Of a stretch of DNA of 17,696 nucleotides, positions 7,901 to 14,044 are shown one piece after another (the stretch's first letter is position 1; each line of letters opens with the position of its first letter). This DNA is from Myxococcales bacterium. GTDB lineage: Bacteria > Myxococcota_A > Bradymonadia > UBA4248. The stretch lies in contig SFMP01000080.1 in NCBI GenBank assembly GCA_004554395.1, positions 1-17,696 of the forward strand, written 5' to 3'. Both the position numbers and the translations under genes were made by a program. The notes under the pieces are model-generated. The model was not told the DNA's origin. It ran no database searches and saw only the letters and a list, made by a program, of their open reading frames with translations.

Positions 7901-9454
7901 CAGCAAGTCAAAAACATCATTCGCGGCGTCATCACGCTCGACGACGTCAAATCCGCCTTCGAAAAGTTACAAAATCAGAACGATATCGAGCGCAATGGCG
8001 AGCAGGCGAGCGCCTTTTTAGACGAAGTATTGCGGCGTAAAGACGAGGCAATAAAGACGCAAACGATGTGCGAGGCGACCCTGACACAGCGCAAAAATGC
8101 GTGGTTTGGGGCGGGCAAACCCGTCGTCCCCGATGGCGTCGAAATCCGCGAGTCAACCGTCGCCGAATACAACGCTTTTGCCAACGACGACGCCCAAAAA
8201 CTCGTCAATATCAATGCGCAAATCGCCGACAAAGAAAAGATCTCCGATCGCGCCAAACACGCTCGCGACGCCCTCGCCAAAGACCTCGAACGCCTCAAAT
8301 CCGTCCAGCGCAGCCATGCGCAAGTCATCTCGGAGTCGCAACTCAGCTTCGAAGATTTACCCCTGCTAGAGCCCGAAGACATGGGCAACGCCATATCGGA
8401 CCTCGAAACGCGCCTCGAAGCATTCCGCGCCGTCCATGCATCGCTCGATACCGACCGAAAATCGTACGTTTCTGCCATCCGAAAATTCGTCGAAAAGCCA
8501 GAATTTGCCGAAATCGCAGCGCACAACCGCATCATCGGTCAATTCAAAGTCCTCGACCCCGACGCGCTCGAAAATTCCGCCCAAGAGTACCGAAACTCGC
8601 TCGACATCCGAATCCGCGAGCTCACCGCCACACTCGCCGAAATCGAAAAGCACCGCAACATCCTCGCAAAATTGCTGCTCAACGCCGCTGAAGAAGGCTT
8701 GCGCCTGCTCAAACTCGCCGATTCCGCCAGCACCGTGCCGCGCGAAGTCCCCGACATCGGCGGTTCGCGCTTCTTGCGCATCACGACAAAAGAGCCGCCA
8801 TCGCCAAGCGACAAACTCGAACTCATCCAAGAGCTCGTCGACACGCTCATCGACGAAAACGTGCTCCCCACCGGCGCCAAACTCATCCAACGCGCCGTGC
8901 GCCAAATCGCCCATCCGTTCACCGCAAAAGTCCTCAATCCCGACCCCGCATCGCCACAGCGCCTCATCGAAATCACCGAAACGGCACGCTTCTCGGGCGG
9001 CGAGCAACTCACTTGCGCCATCCTCCTCTACTGCACACTCGCCAACGTCCGCGCCCGCACCCGCGGCATGAACCGCCAACCGACGAGCGTCCTCATCCTC
9101 GACAACCCCATCGGACGCGCCAGCCGCACCGTTTTCATCAACATGCAGCGCCAATTCGCCAGCGCCATGGGCATCCAACTCATCTACACGACCGCCGTCA
9201 ACGACCTCGAAGCACTCTCGATCTTGCCCAACATCGTTCGCCTCCGCAACGAGCGCACCGACCTCAACAAAGGTCACCGCCTGCTCGAACAAGACGTCGA
9301 CATTTCGGGGCAACTCGAGGCCATCCGACTTGCAAAAAATTCGGACATTTCGCACGAAAACGACGATCCCATCGACGAAACCGACGATTTCGAGAACAAA
9401 ATTGACGAAAACGACGAACTCTCGGAAGATTACCCCACCGATAATTTAGACTAG
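4964..9454 (+). CDS. SMC/MukB-type coiled-coil ATPase (MksB/JetC-like)
   Basis: A 1496-aa protein with split ABC-type head domains, the catalytic partner of the two upstream proteins. The N-terminal head (about 1-265) carries the P-loop RNGGGKSS (41-48). A long charged coiled coil follows (about 270-640), then a globular hinge-like domain (about 641-755, starting MPPSVEVEALL), a second coiled coil (about 760-1230) and the C-terminal head. That head has the signature FSGGEQ (1343-1348), Walker B-like SVLILDNPIG (D1380, N1381) and GIQLIYTTAVND as D-loop/H-loop region. Such proteins dimerise and extrude DNA loops in chromosome organisation (MukB, MksB) or anti-plasmid defence (Wadjet JetC). Oddities are the missing first P-loop glycine (Leu), Asn replacing the usual catalytic Glu after the Walker B Asp, and an acidic C-terminal tail (about 1457-1496). 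ATG 4964 is the start. No JetD/MksG nuclease gene follows. Confidence 0.85.
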   Translation: MPKLGRLRFVSIGHPNARMQDLTLNLSDLSGLPSDSTIWLRNGGGKSSILSLFFALLRPNRRDFLGSKADAKQRRLENYILPNDRSVVAAEWATDTQDGLMSDESAPIPRMLTGVFYEYASGVRDNLRRLFFSVKVSDDVPETQLATIPIDTETNDGHRVRRTMMSFKQTWHALRDSHPGLQFFCTENQTEWSEKLQSAGLDPGLFGYQLIMNSREGGADELFRFNSPDDFIDFLLELTVEPSRADSITENLETFRKQLQRRKHEFMPDLTLSTGLVERLAPLAELHERRIRTSQEAARLVELHHQIRASIALNTQKFLDSEKDLANEIKALRSQYLSTEATMMQHRGVAVAVSMKLAERSLAAAQAEADKLGETVEQAQRDQTLWQAVYPYKDYVLALKEAQDYKEMLSGANDQREPLMEKLATVAADYVAAMKHQVGVLGADRDKIRKQCDEIEQNAYLAENRAVKLDGDAFAAESEAKSYSQNLQARQTKFESLIKLEIVQKGESPAAALERIETAQKTRKSRLRSIERNREGNAELQEECARLLSEYQRSSAQKQADLAALEREYSRGCDERDKLENDKGFLSLLEAESIDLDDLSDEAAGILARRASSCQENVARLRTEAAALERARVHIAEYGLMPPSVEVEALLKVIGRKVHAQSGWSYFAHDLQADEDEKERLVRKFPEIAQGIIVPRNEIHRVVELIESSPSDIPKLPVVIAAPEALYEHRDSDFIRIVGPKDHASFQTGDAQKALGDIEKQLEGIEAEIRVSDSERESYTNAANQFKIFRSKYARGWFATTQAKLAQGRVALEDDLARLEMQEDEKRRLSAAQKKDENDVIKLRNEIIGQESACSRLREFVDEVDNSVEIWKQNEAAKLAEAKNIRSQADDLRAQARSMRDQARSLLQTVEPIASKMSLLENDISGVKYVNQAVEPKQNSIESLKAEYHRLLDRVQHEFSNSEIVRSLEAAEKTAKKDLQQVKNIIRGVITLDDVKSAFEKLQNQNDIERNGEQASAFLDEVLRRKDEAIKTQTMCEATLTQRKNAWFGAGKPVVPDGVEIRESTVAEYNAFANDDAQKLVNINAQIADKEKISDRAKHARDALAKDLERLKSVQRSHAQVISESQLSFEDLPLLEPEDMGNAISDLETRLEAFRAVHASLDTDRKSYVSAIRKFVEKPEFAEIAAHNRIIGQFKVLDPDALENSAQEYRNSLDIRIRELTATLAEIEKHRNILAKLLLNAAEEGLRLLKLADSASTVPREVPDIGGSRFLRITTKEPPSPSDKLELIQELVDTLIDENVLPTGAKLIQRAVRQIAHPFTAKVLNPDPASPQRLIEITETARFSGGEQLTCAILLYCTLANVRARTRGMNRQPTSVLILDNPIGRASRTVFINMQRQFASAMGIQLIYTTAVNDLEALSILPNIVRLRNERTDLNKGHRLLEQDVDISGQLEAIRLAKNSDISHENDDPIDETDDFENKIDENDELSEDYPTDNLD

Positions 9455-9459
9455 CTTCC

Positions 9460-9640
9460 TTTTATTTCTCGCATTTTGCTTTTGTTTCTCTTTTTTCGCC
9501 GCCTATTGCCCCCGAGGGGGCAATACGTCGGCGGCTCCGGCTATGTGCTCGCCGCCAGCCTAGCTGGCGGCTTACGCGCATACGCCTACGCTTTGCGCTA
9601 TTGCATCGCAATACGCGCAAAATTGGGCTCTGACGAGCCC
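9460..9640. repeat. Dispersed palindromic element, copy 2 (inverted relative to copies 1 and 3)
   Basis: A T-rich pyrimidine tract (about 9460-9496) is followed by module B1 at 9504-9525 (TATTGC arm, CCCC-GA-GGGG core, GCAATA arm). Next comes module A at 9542-9582, with arms TATGTGC and GCGCATA around a 9-bp perfect inner stem GCCGCCAGC/GCTGGCGGC. Module B2 follows at 9599-9613 (TATTGC-ATC-GCAATA), extended by GCGC arms. A further stem GGGCTC-TGAC-GAGCCC lies at 9625-9640. The element fills most of the gap between the SMC-like gene and the phosphatase gene. Arms and order match copies 1 and 3 read on the minus strand. No classical hairpin-plus-T-tract terminator for the cluster is seen. Confidence 0.85.
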
Positions 9641-9710
9641 GCTTGAGCTGTCTCGAAAGTCCAGATCCATCGGACTAGAATCGAATAAAATACAAATACA
9701 GGAATTTGTT

Positions 9711-10394
9711 ATGAATAAAATACAGAATTATCGCGCTGTCGTCTGGGATATGGATGGCACATTGCTCGACACATTGCCCGATATAGAAGGTGCGCTCAAC
9801 GAGACGTTGGCGGCATGGGGTTTAGAACAGGTGACGACCGAGCAGACGCTGTCGTATGTTGGGCATGGAGCAGAATATTTGTGCCGTTGCGCGAGCCATT
9901 TGGAAGGCGAGTCGTTAGACGCATTCCATCGGGACTATCGTGCTCGGAGCATCGCGCGCCCCGATGCGAAAACACGGGTGTACGATGGCGTGCCCGAAAT
10001 CATCGCTGCACTTCGCGATCGCGGCATACCGAGTGCTATCTATACGAATAAGCCGCAAAATTGGTGCGAGAAACTCGCCGATCGATTTTATGGCAAAGAT
10101 GCGTTTGGTTGCATCGTCGGGTCGGATGGACGCCACATACTGAAGCCGAGTGTCGAGGGGCTCGAAATCATCGCACAAGCGTTTGGCGTCGAGGTCAAAG
10201 ACCTCGTGATGATAGGCGATTCGGATGTCGATTATCAGACGGCGGTAAACGCGAAATGTAGCGGGATTTCGGTATCGTGGGGGTTCCGTACGAAGGCTTT
10301 TTTAGAGGCGAGCGGAGCGCAAATCATCGTCGATACGCCCGAGGCATTGCGCGATGTTTTGGGGATTGGTGAGGTCGAAAAAGCGATGGCGTAG
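9711..10394 (+). CDS. gph: HAD-family hydrolase, phosphoglycolate phosphatase-like
   Basis: The 227-aa length fits Gph/PGPase of the HAD superfamily, cytosolic phosphatases that dephosphorylate 2-phosphoglycolate arising from DNA 3'-end repair and oxygenation reactions. All four HAD motifs are visible: DMDGTLLDT (13-21, nucleophile D13 and acid D15), motif II YTNKP (T112), motif III Lys in LKPS (K145) and motif IV GDSDVD (169-174). A helical cap lies between motifs I and II, as in subclass I enzymes. ATG 9711 has AGGAA about 7 bases upstream. It follows the SMC-like cluster at 256 bp, across a palindromic element, and is therefore probably not part of it. Substrate specificity within this large family cannot be proved by sequence, so the gene name is provisional. 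Confidence 0.75.
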   Translation: MNKIQNYRAVVWDMDGTLLDTLPDIEGALNETLAAWGLEQVTTEQTLSYVGHGAEYLCRCASHLEGESLDAFHRDYRARSIARPDAKTRVYDGVPEIIAALRDRGIPSAIYTNKPQNWCEKLADRFYGKDAFGCIVGSDGRHILKPSVEGLEIIAQAFGVEVKDLVMIGDSDVDYQTAVNAKCSGISVSWGFRTKAFLEASGAQIIVDTPEALRDVLGIGEVEKAMA

Positions 10395-10412
10395 GTCGTA
10401 TCAATCGCGCAC

Positions 10413-10441
10413 TTGTGTTCCGATCTAAAGTGTGGTATCAT
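10413..10441 (+). promoter_or_regulatory. Candidate sigma-70-type promoter of the lipoprotein gene
   Basis: TTGTGT (10413-10418) and TATCAT (10436-10441) are separated by exactly 17 bp, a good housekeeping -35/-10 pair. Transcription would start near 10448, leaving a leader of about 68 bases before the lipoprotein ATG, which has AGAGG 7 bases upstream (10504-10508). Confidence 0.5.
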
Positions 10442-10515
10442 ATGGCGCGTTCTGGACGTGATGTGTCCCTGAAGAATTTTTGCCGTTGTATAGGCTTTGC
10501 AAAAGAGGTTGTTGA

Positions 10516-11709
10516 ATGAAGTTGTCGAAAAATATTTTGCTGGCATCCTGTTTGAGCGTCGTTTTTATGGCCAGTGCTGCGAGCTGTATCGTCGAAGATC
10601 GCAATCTCGAAGAAAAGGGCGCGTTTCGTTGCATGAGCGACGACGACTGCCTCAAAGGTAGCGTTTGCGTCAAGCCGAGTTTGGATCCGACGGTTGAGGG
10701 CGTTTGCACGCTCGAAAAAGAAGTCGATCACTGCCACGATTACGATGGCGATGGTTACTATGCCGCCGATCCAGGTTATGAAGATCAATGTGGTTTTGGC
10801 GAAAAGAATCCCAAAGACCTCGACGATAGCAATCCATCGGTCAATCCGGGTGCCGACGAAATTTGCGACGGGCTCGATAACAACCAAGATGGTTGCGTCG
10901 ATGGCACATGTGCTAAATCTGGGGCTTGCACGGGTGACGATAAATCGCAGTGTCTCCGCTTGTTCCGTCCTTGCGTGGGCGTTTCTTCGCTCGAAGAATT
11001 GATCGATATGAATGCGAGTAAGGATCCGAATACGAAGTTGATCGTCTGCGATCCGGTTCAATTTGGTGGCATGTTCTGCGTTGCCAAAAAAGACAGCGAC
11101 GGCAAAGTCGTCGGTGGTGAATTCAAGTTTGGGTTCTACAGCATGGAAGGGCGTAGCGACTATGCCAACGAAGGCGATGTCGTCTACCATGAAGACCAAC
11201 AGGAATGTCAGAAATCGGACGAGATTAAATACGATTTCACTGCATCGTATCAGACGAGCCGTGGATCGCAGTCGACGAAATACCTCGAATTGGAAGATCA
11301 CAAACCAAATCCAGAGCTTGGAGATCCGGGGGATTCGTCGTACGAAAAATACTACGGCAATGGCGTCGACGAAGACTGCGATGGAAAAGATGTTCCTCGC
11401 GAGCAATGCGTCGTTCCTGAAAAAACGGGATGCTTTGTTTCGAGTATTGTGCAAGATATACCCGAGAAAGGAACTCTCTTGACTACGTATAAGGGTACTT
11501 TGGAGAAGTGCAAAAAGGGACTCACAGGCCTTACTGACGAAGAAGTTTTGGCGAAGTGCGGTTGCATTGGCAAATACGAATGTGAACCTGAGAGTACAAA
11601 GCCCGTGTGCAAGAGCGGTGGTTATGTTATCGATAAAGATAAGATCACCGAATACATAAAAGCCGATCCGTCGAATGGTAGCATGTTCTGGGATTGTTTG
11701 AACAACTAG
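10516..11709 (+). CDS. Secreted lipoprotein with MopE-type putative metal-binding repeats
   Basis: The 397-aa protein starts with a lipoprotein signal peptide: a KLSK start, a hydrophobic stretch (7-22) and a lipobox-like AASC with Cys24 as lipidated residue, so it is probably anchored in the outer or inner membrane and faces outward. Residues 75-130 contain DYDGDGYY followed by NPKDLDDSNPSVNPGADEIC and GLDNNQDG. This is the 'putative metal-binding motif' (MopE-type, PF11617) common in surface proteins of Myxococcota and relatives. A second, shorter copy (NGVDEDCDGKD) lies at about 280-290. Aspartate-rich loops suggest calcium or copper binding; the real ligand is unknown. The protein is unusually cysteine-rich, suggesting several disulfides. 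It has its own candidate promoter and a strong terminator, so it looks monocistronic. Confidence 0.8.
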   Translation: MKLSKNILLASCLSVVFMASAASCIVEDRNLEEKGAFRCMSDDDCLKGSVCVKPSLDPTVEGVCTLEKEVDHCHDYDGDGYYAADPGYEDQCGFGEKNPKDLDDSNPSVNPGADEICDGLDNNQDGCVDGTCAKSGACTGDDKSQCLRLFRPCVGVSSLEELIDMNASKDPNTKLIVCDPVQFGGMFCVAKKDSDGKVVGGEFKFGFYSMEGRSDYANEGDVVYHEDQQECQKSDEIKYDFTASYQTSRGSQSTKYLELEDHKPNPELGDPGDSSYEKYYGNGVDEDCDGKDVPREQCVVPEKTGCFVSSIVQDIPEKGTLLTTYKGTLEKCKKGLTGLTDEEVLAKCGCIGKYECEPESTKPVCKSGGYVIDKDKITEYIKADPSNGSMFWDCLNN

Positions 11710-11740
11710 CCCTTGGTTTTAAGCGCTTCTTTTGATACGC

Positions 11741-11777
11741 AGCCTCCCCACTTTTTGGGGAGGCTTTTTTTGTTTTT
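11741..11777 (+). terminator. Rho-independent terminator after the lipoprotein gene
   Basis: AGCCTCCCC (11741-11749) pairs perfectly with GGGGAGGCT (11757-11765) around the loop ACTTTTT, followed directly by a T tract (to 11771) and a second run of T (11773-11777). It lies 31 bases after the lipoprotein stop codon. Confidence 0.92.
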
Positions 11778-11855
11778 GAGCGTGGATATCGAGAAAGAGC
11801 ATGTAGAATTGCCCCGAGCGCGGGCGTTGAAACGACGTCATTGCCCGAGAGTTCT

Positions 11856-11884
11856 TTGTCATTTGCTTTGTTTTGTGTTCTAAT
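11856..11884 (+). promoter_or_regulatory. Candidate promoter of the nucleoside transporter gene
   Basis: TTGTCA (11856-11861) and TCTAAT (11879-11884) are separated by 17 bp, a plausible sigma-70-type pair about 65 bases before the chosen transporter start. Confidence 0.5.
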
Positions 11885-11948
11885 TGAGCCATCGCATTAA
11901 AATCTATGCATAGGGCAAAGATTGGAAAACCGTTGCAAAGGGATGACG

Positions 11949-13925
11949 ATGAAGTTGACATCAATATGGAAGAGTTTTTCTGAAATCCCCATACCGCGCA
12001 AGCTGGGCAAGATTTTGGCTTGGTGCGTGATGGGGTTTGGTTTGTTTTGCCTCGTCTTGGGGATGATCGTCAAAGACGATATGCCGGCATTGGCGCAAAG
12101 AGCCCCCGACGGGGCAACGGTTGCCCAAGTCGCCGAGAGCGTCGATGCTCCGACATTGGCGCAAAGAGCCCCCGACGGGGCAACGGTTGCCCAAGTCGCC
12201 GAGAGCGTCGATGCTCCGACATTGGCGCAAAGAGCCCCCGACGGGGCTACGGCTGCAAATCCTGTAGATGCCGACCCTGGGGCGACGCCGCAGGCGGCGG
12301 TGACCGACAAGCGCGCGAACAATTCGACGCAAGCGATAGTAGATTTCAAGCGCGAAAACGATGAAACGAGCATATTGAGCCGTATCATGAGCGTTTTTGG
12401 GATCTTTGCATTTATCGGCATTGCTTGGTTGATGAGCAATAACCGCAAGAGAGTTCTTTGGAAACTCGTCGCCGTGGGGACGGGGATTCAGCTCGTTTTT
12501 GCGTTGTTTATTTTGCGCACATCGGTTGGGAAGGCGATTTTCTCGTTTCTCAACGATGCCGTAACGGTACTGCTCGATTTTACGTCGGCGGGAACGACGT
12601 TTTTGTTTTCGAGTTTCGTCTCTGGGCAGGTCGAGTCGGCATTTGCCAACACGGCGATGAGCATATTGCCGCCGATTATCTTCTTTAGCTCGCTGATGAC
12701 GGTTCTGTACCACTTGGGCATCATGCAGTGGATCGTGAAGGGGATGGCGGTCTTTATGATGAAGTTCATGGGTGTATCGGGGGCGGAATCGCTTTCATCG
12801 GTCGCGAATATCTTCGTCGGGATGACCGAGGCACCGCTCGTCGTCAAGCCGTATGTCGAGAAGATGACGAAATCGGAGTTGTTTGCGATTATGACGGGGG
12901 GCATGGCGACGGTAGCCGGCGGCGTGATGGCCTCGTATGTGGCCATGTTGCAGCCGTATTTCCCCGATATTGCAGGGCATTTGATTGCGGCTAGCGTGAT
13001 GAGTGCGCCCGCATCGCTCGTCATTGCGAAATTGATGATTCCCGAGACCGAGACGCCCGAAACGATGGGAAAAGTCAATTTGAACGAAGAAAAGCCCGAT
13101 GCGAATGTCATCGATGCGGCGGCTCGTGGCGCGGGCGAGGGCTTGCAGTTGGCGATGAACGTCGGTGCCATGTTGTTGGCCTTTGTCGCGCTCATTGCGC
13201 TCATCAATTTTGTGCTCGGTTTGCCGAGTCGGATCGTCAACGATAATACATACGAACACGTCAAGGCTTACGTCGTGCAAGAAGGCGGGGCGGTTGATCC
13301 GGCTTGCGAGAGCTCGTTTTCGAAGATCGATACGATAGCGTGCACGCATTCGGCGCTCATGGAACTGGCGCGTTTGCGCCATATATCGGTCGATCCGATG
13401 TTTACGGAGCTACGCGGCAGCCAGCTCGAGCAAATCGACCAAGTCGACGCAGTTTATCGCACGGTGATCGATAAAACGGGGGCGTTGACGGCGAAACCCG
13501 ACAACGGACCGTCGTTAAGCCCCGATGTGCCCGATAAATTGGAGAAAAAATCGCTCTGGCCACTGCTTTCGTTAGAGACGATTTTGGGTTGGATCTTCTT
13601 CCCCATTGCGTTTTTGATGGGTGTGCCGTTGAGCGATTGTTTCTTAGTTGGGCAATTGTTGGGCGAAAAGATGGCGATAAACGAGTTCGTCGCCTATTTG
13701 CATTTATCTCAGGTCGTCGAGCAACTCAGTTATCGATCGATTGTGATATCGACGTATGCATTGTGTGGGTTTGCCAATTTCGGATCGATAGCGATTCAGA
13801 TAGGAGGAATCGGGGGAATGGCGCCATCGAGGCGTTCGGAGATAGCCAAATTTGGCATCAAATCGATGATAGCGGGATCGATAGCGGCATTTATGACGGC
13901 TACGATAGCAGGTGCATTGATATAG
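11949..13925 (+). CDS. CNT-family (NupC-type) concentrative nucleoside transporter, enlarged
   Basis: Inner-membrane symporter for nucleosides. The CNT signature is clear in IFVGMTEAPLVVKPYVEKM, then TGGMATVAGGVMASYVAML, NEFVAYLHL and TYALCGFANFGSI near the C terminus, the last two in the Nucleos_tra2_C part. I chose ATG 11949 because AAAGGG lies 6 bases upstream; the frame is open back to TTG 11922. At 658 aa it is much longer than the roughly 400-aa bacterial norm. The first membrane segment (about 19-41) is followed by a linker with 22-aa repeats (45-101) and a charged stretch before the usual transporter core begins near residue 135. A soluble insert of roughly 110 residues (beginning NDNTYEHV) sits between two membrane segments before KSLWPLLSLETILGW. 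Substrate is inferred from family only. Confidence 0.88.
   Translation: MKLTSIWKSFSEIPIPRKLGKILAWCVMGFGLFCLVLGMIVKDDMPALAQRAPDGATVAQVAESVDAPTLAQRAPDGATVAQVAESVDAPTLAQRAPDGATAANPVDADPGATPQAAVTDKRANNSTQAIVDFKRENDETSILSRIMSVFGIFAFIGIAWLMSNNRKRVLWKLVAVGTGIQLVFALFILRTSVGKAIFSFLNDAVTVLLDFTSAGTTFLFSSFVSGQVESAFANTAMSILPPIIFFSSLMTVLYHLGIMQWIVKGMAVFMMKFMGVSGAESLSSVANIFVGMTEAPLVVKPYVEKMTKSELFAIMTGGMATVAGGVMASYVAMLQPYFPDIAGHLIAASVMSAPASLVIAKLMIPETETPETMGKVNLNEEKPDANVIDAAARGAGEGLQLAMNVGAMLLAFVALIALINFVLGLPSRIVNDNTYEHVKAYVVQEGGAVDPACESSFSKIDTIACTHSALMELARLRHISVDPMFTELRGSQLEQIDQVDAVYRTVIDKTGALTAKPDNGPSLSPDVPDKLEKKSLWPLLSLETILGWIFFPIAFLMGVPLSDCFLVGQLLGEKMAINEFVAYLHLSQVVEQLSYRSIVISTYALCGFANFGSIAIQIGGIGGMAPSRRSEIAKFGIKSMIAGSIAAFMTATIAGALI
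12081..12251 (+). repeat. 66-bp in-frame tandem repeat, 2.6 copies, in the transporter gene
   Basis: Units start at 12081, 12147 and 12213. Two are almost identical and the third stops after 13 codons. Each encodes 22 residues centred on LAQRAPDGATVAQV. The DNA is built of palindromes, GCCCC-CGAC-GGGGC and GGCAAC-G-GTTGCC, in the style of the intergenic palindromic element. Because 66 is divisible by three, other frames also stay open here and generate false ORFs. Confidence 0.95.
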
Positions 13926-13929
13926 CCCG

Positions 13930-14040
13930 TCCGTCGTCCACACGCCGCCGTATGCGCACAGCGTAGCGAGCACATAGGCGGCGGCGCGGGCGTATTGCGC
14001 GAAGCGCAATAGCCGCGCAACAAAAAGAAAAAAAAGAAAA
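13930..14040. repeat. Dispersed palindromic element, copy 3
   Basis: Module A at 13951-13976 has arms TATGCGC and GCACATA with a short variable core. Module B at 13993-14011 is a perfect 8-bp stem TATTGCGC-GAA-GCGCAATA. An A-rich purine tract (about 14018-14042) follows. The element fills the whole 119-bp gap between the convergent ends of the transporter gene and aat. Read on the minus strand the order is T-rich tract, B, A, the same as copy 2 on the plus strand. Confidence 0.85.
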
Positions 14041-14044
14041 GAAA

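Noticed and set aside
6758..7906. Minus-strand ORF (382 codons) inside the ATPase gene
   Set aside because: Antisense to the coiled-coil and hinge region; no recognisable domain; a codon-bias shadow.
8366..9355. Long minus-strand ORF (329 codons) inside the ATPase gene
   Set aside because: It lies fully antisense to the conserved head domain (FSGGEQ and LILDNP). The product is low-complexity and matches no family. Regular RNY-type codon use in this genome keeps antisense frames open.
9711..10394. HAD gene as a replacement effector of the SMC-like cluster
   Set aside because: It has all motifs of an ordinary Gph-type phosphatase, lies across a 256-bp gap with a palindromic element, and shows no nuclease feature.
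10438..11454. Minus-strand ORF (338 codons) over the lipoprotein gene
   Set aside because: The plus strand encodes a clear signal peptide and MopE motifs with promoter and terminator; the antisense frame is a shadow.
13993..14042. Possible intrinsic terminator between the transporter and aat
   Set aside because: On the plus strand the stem is followed by A, not T. On the minus strand the T tract comes before the stem. Neither direction fits a classical terminator.
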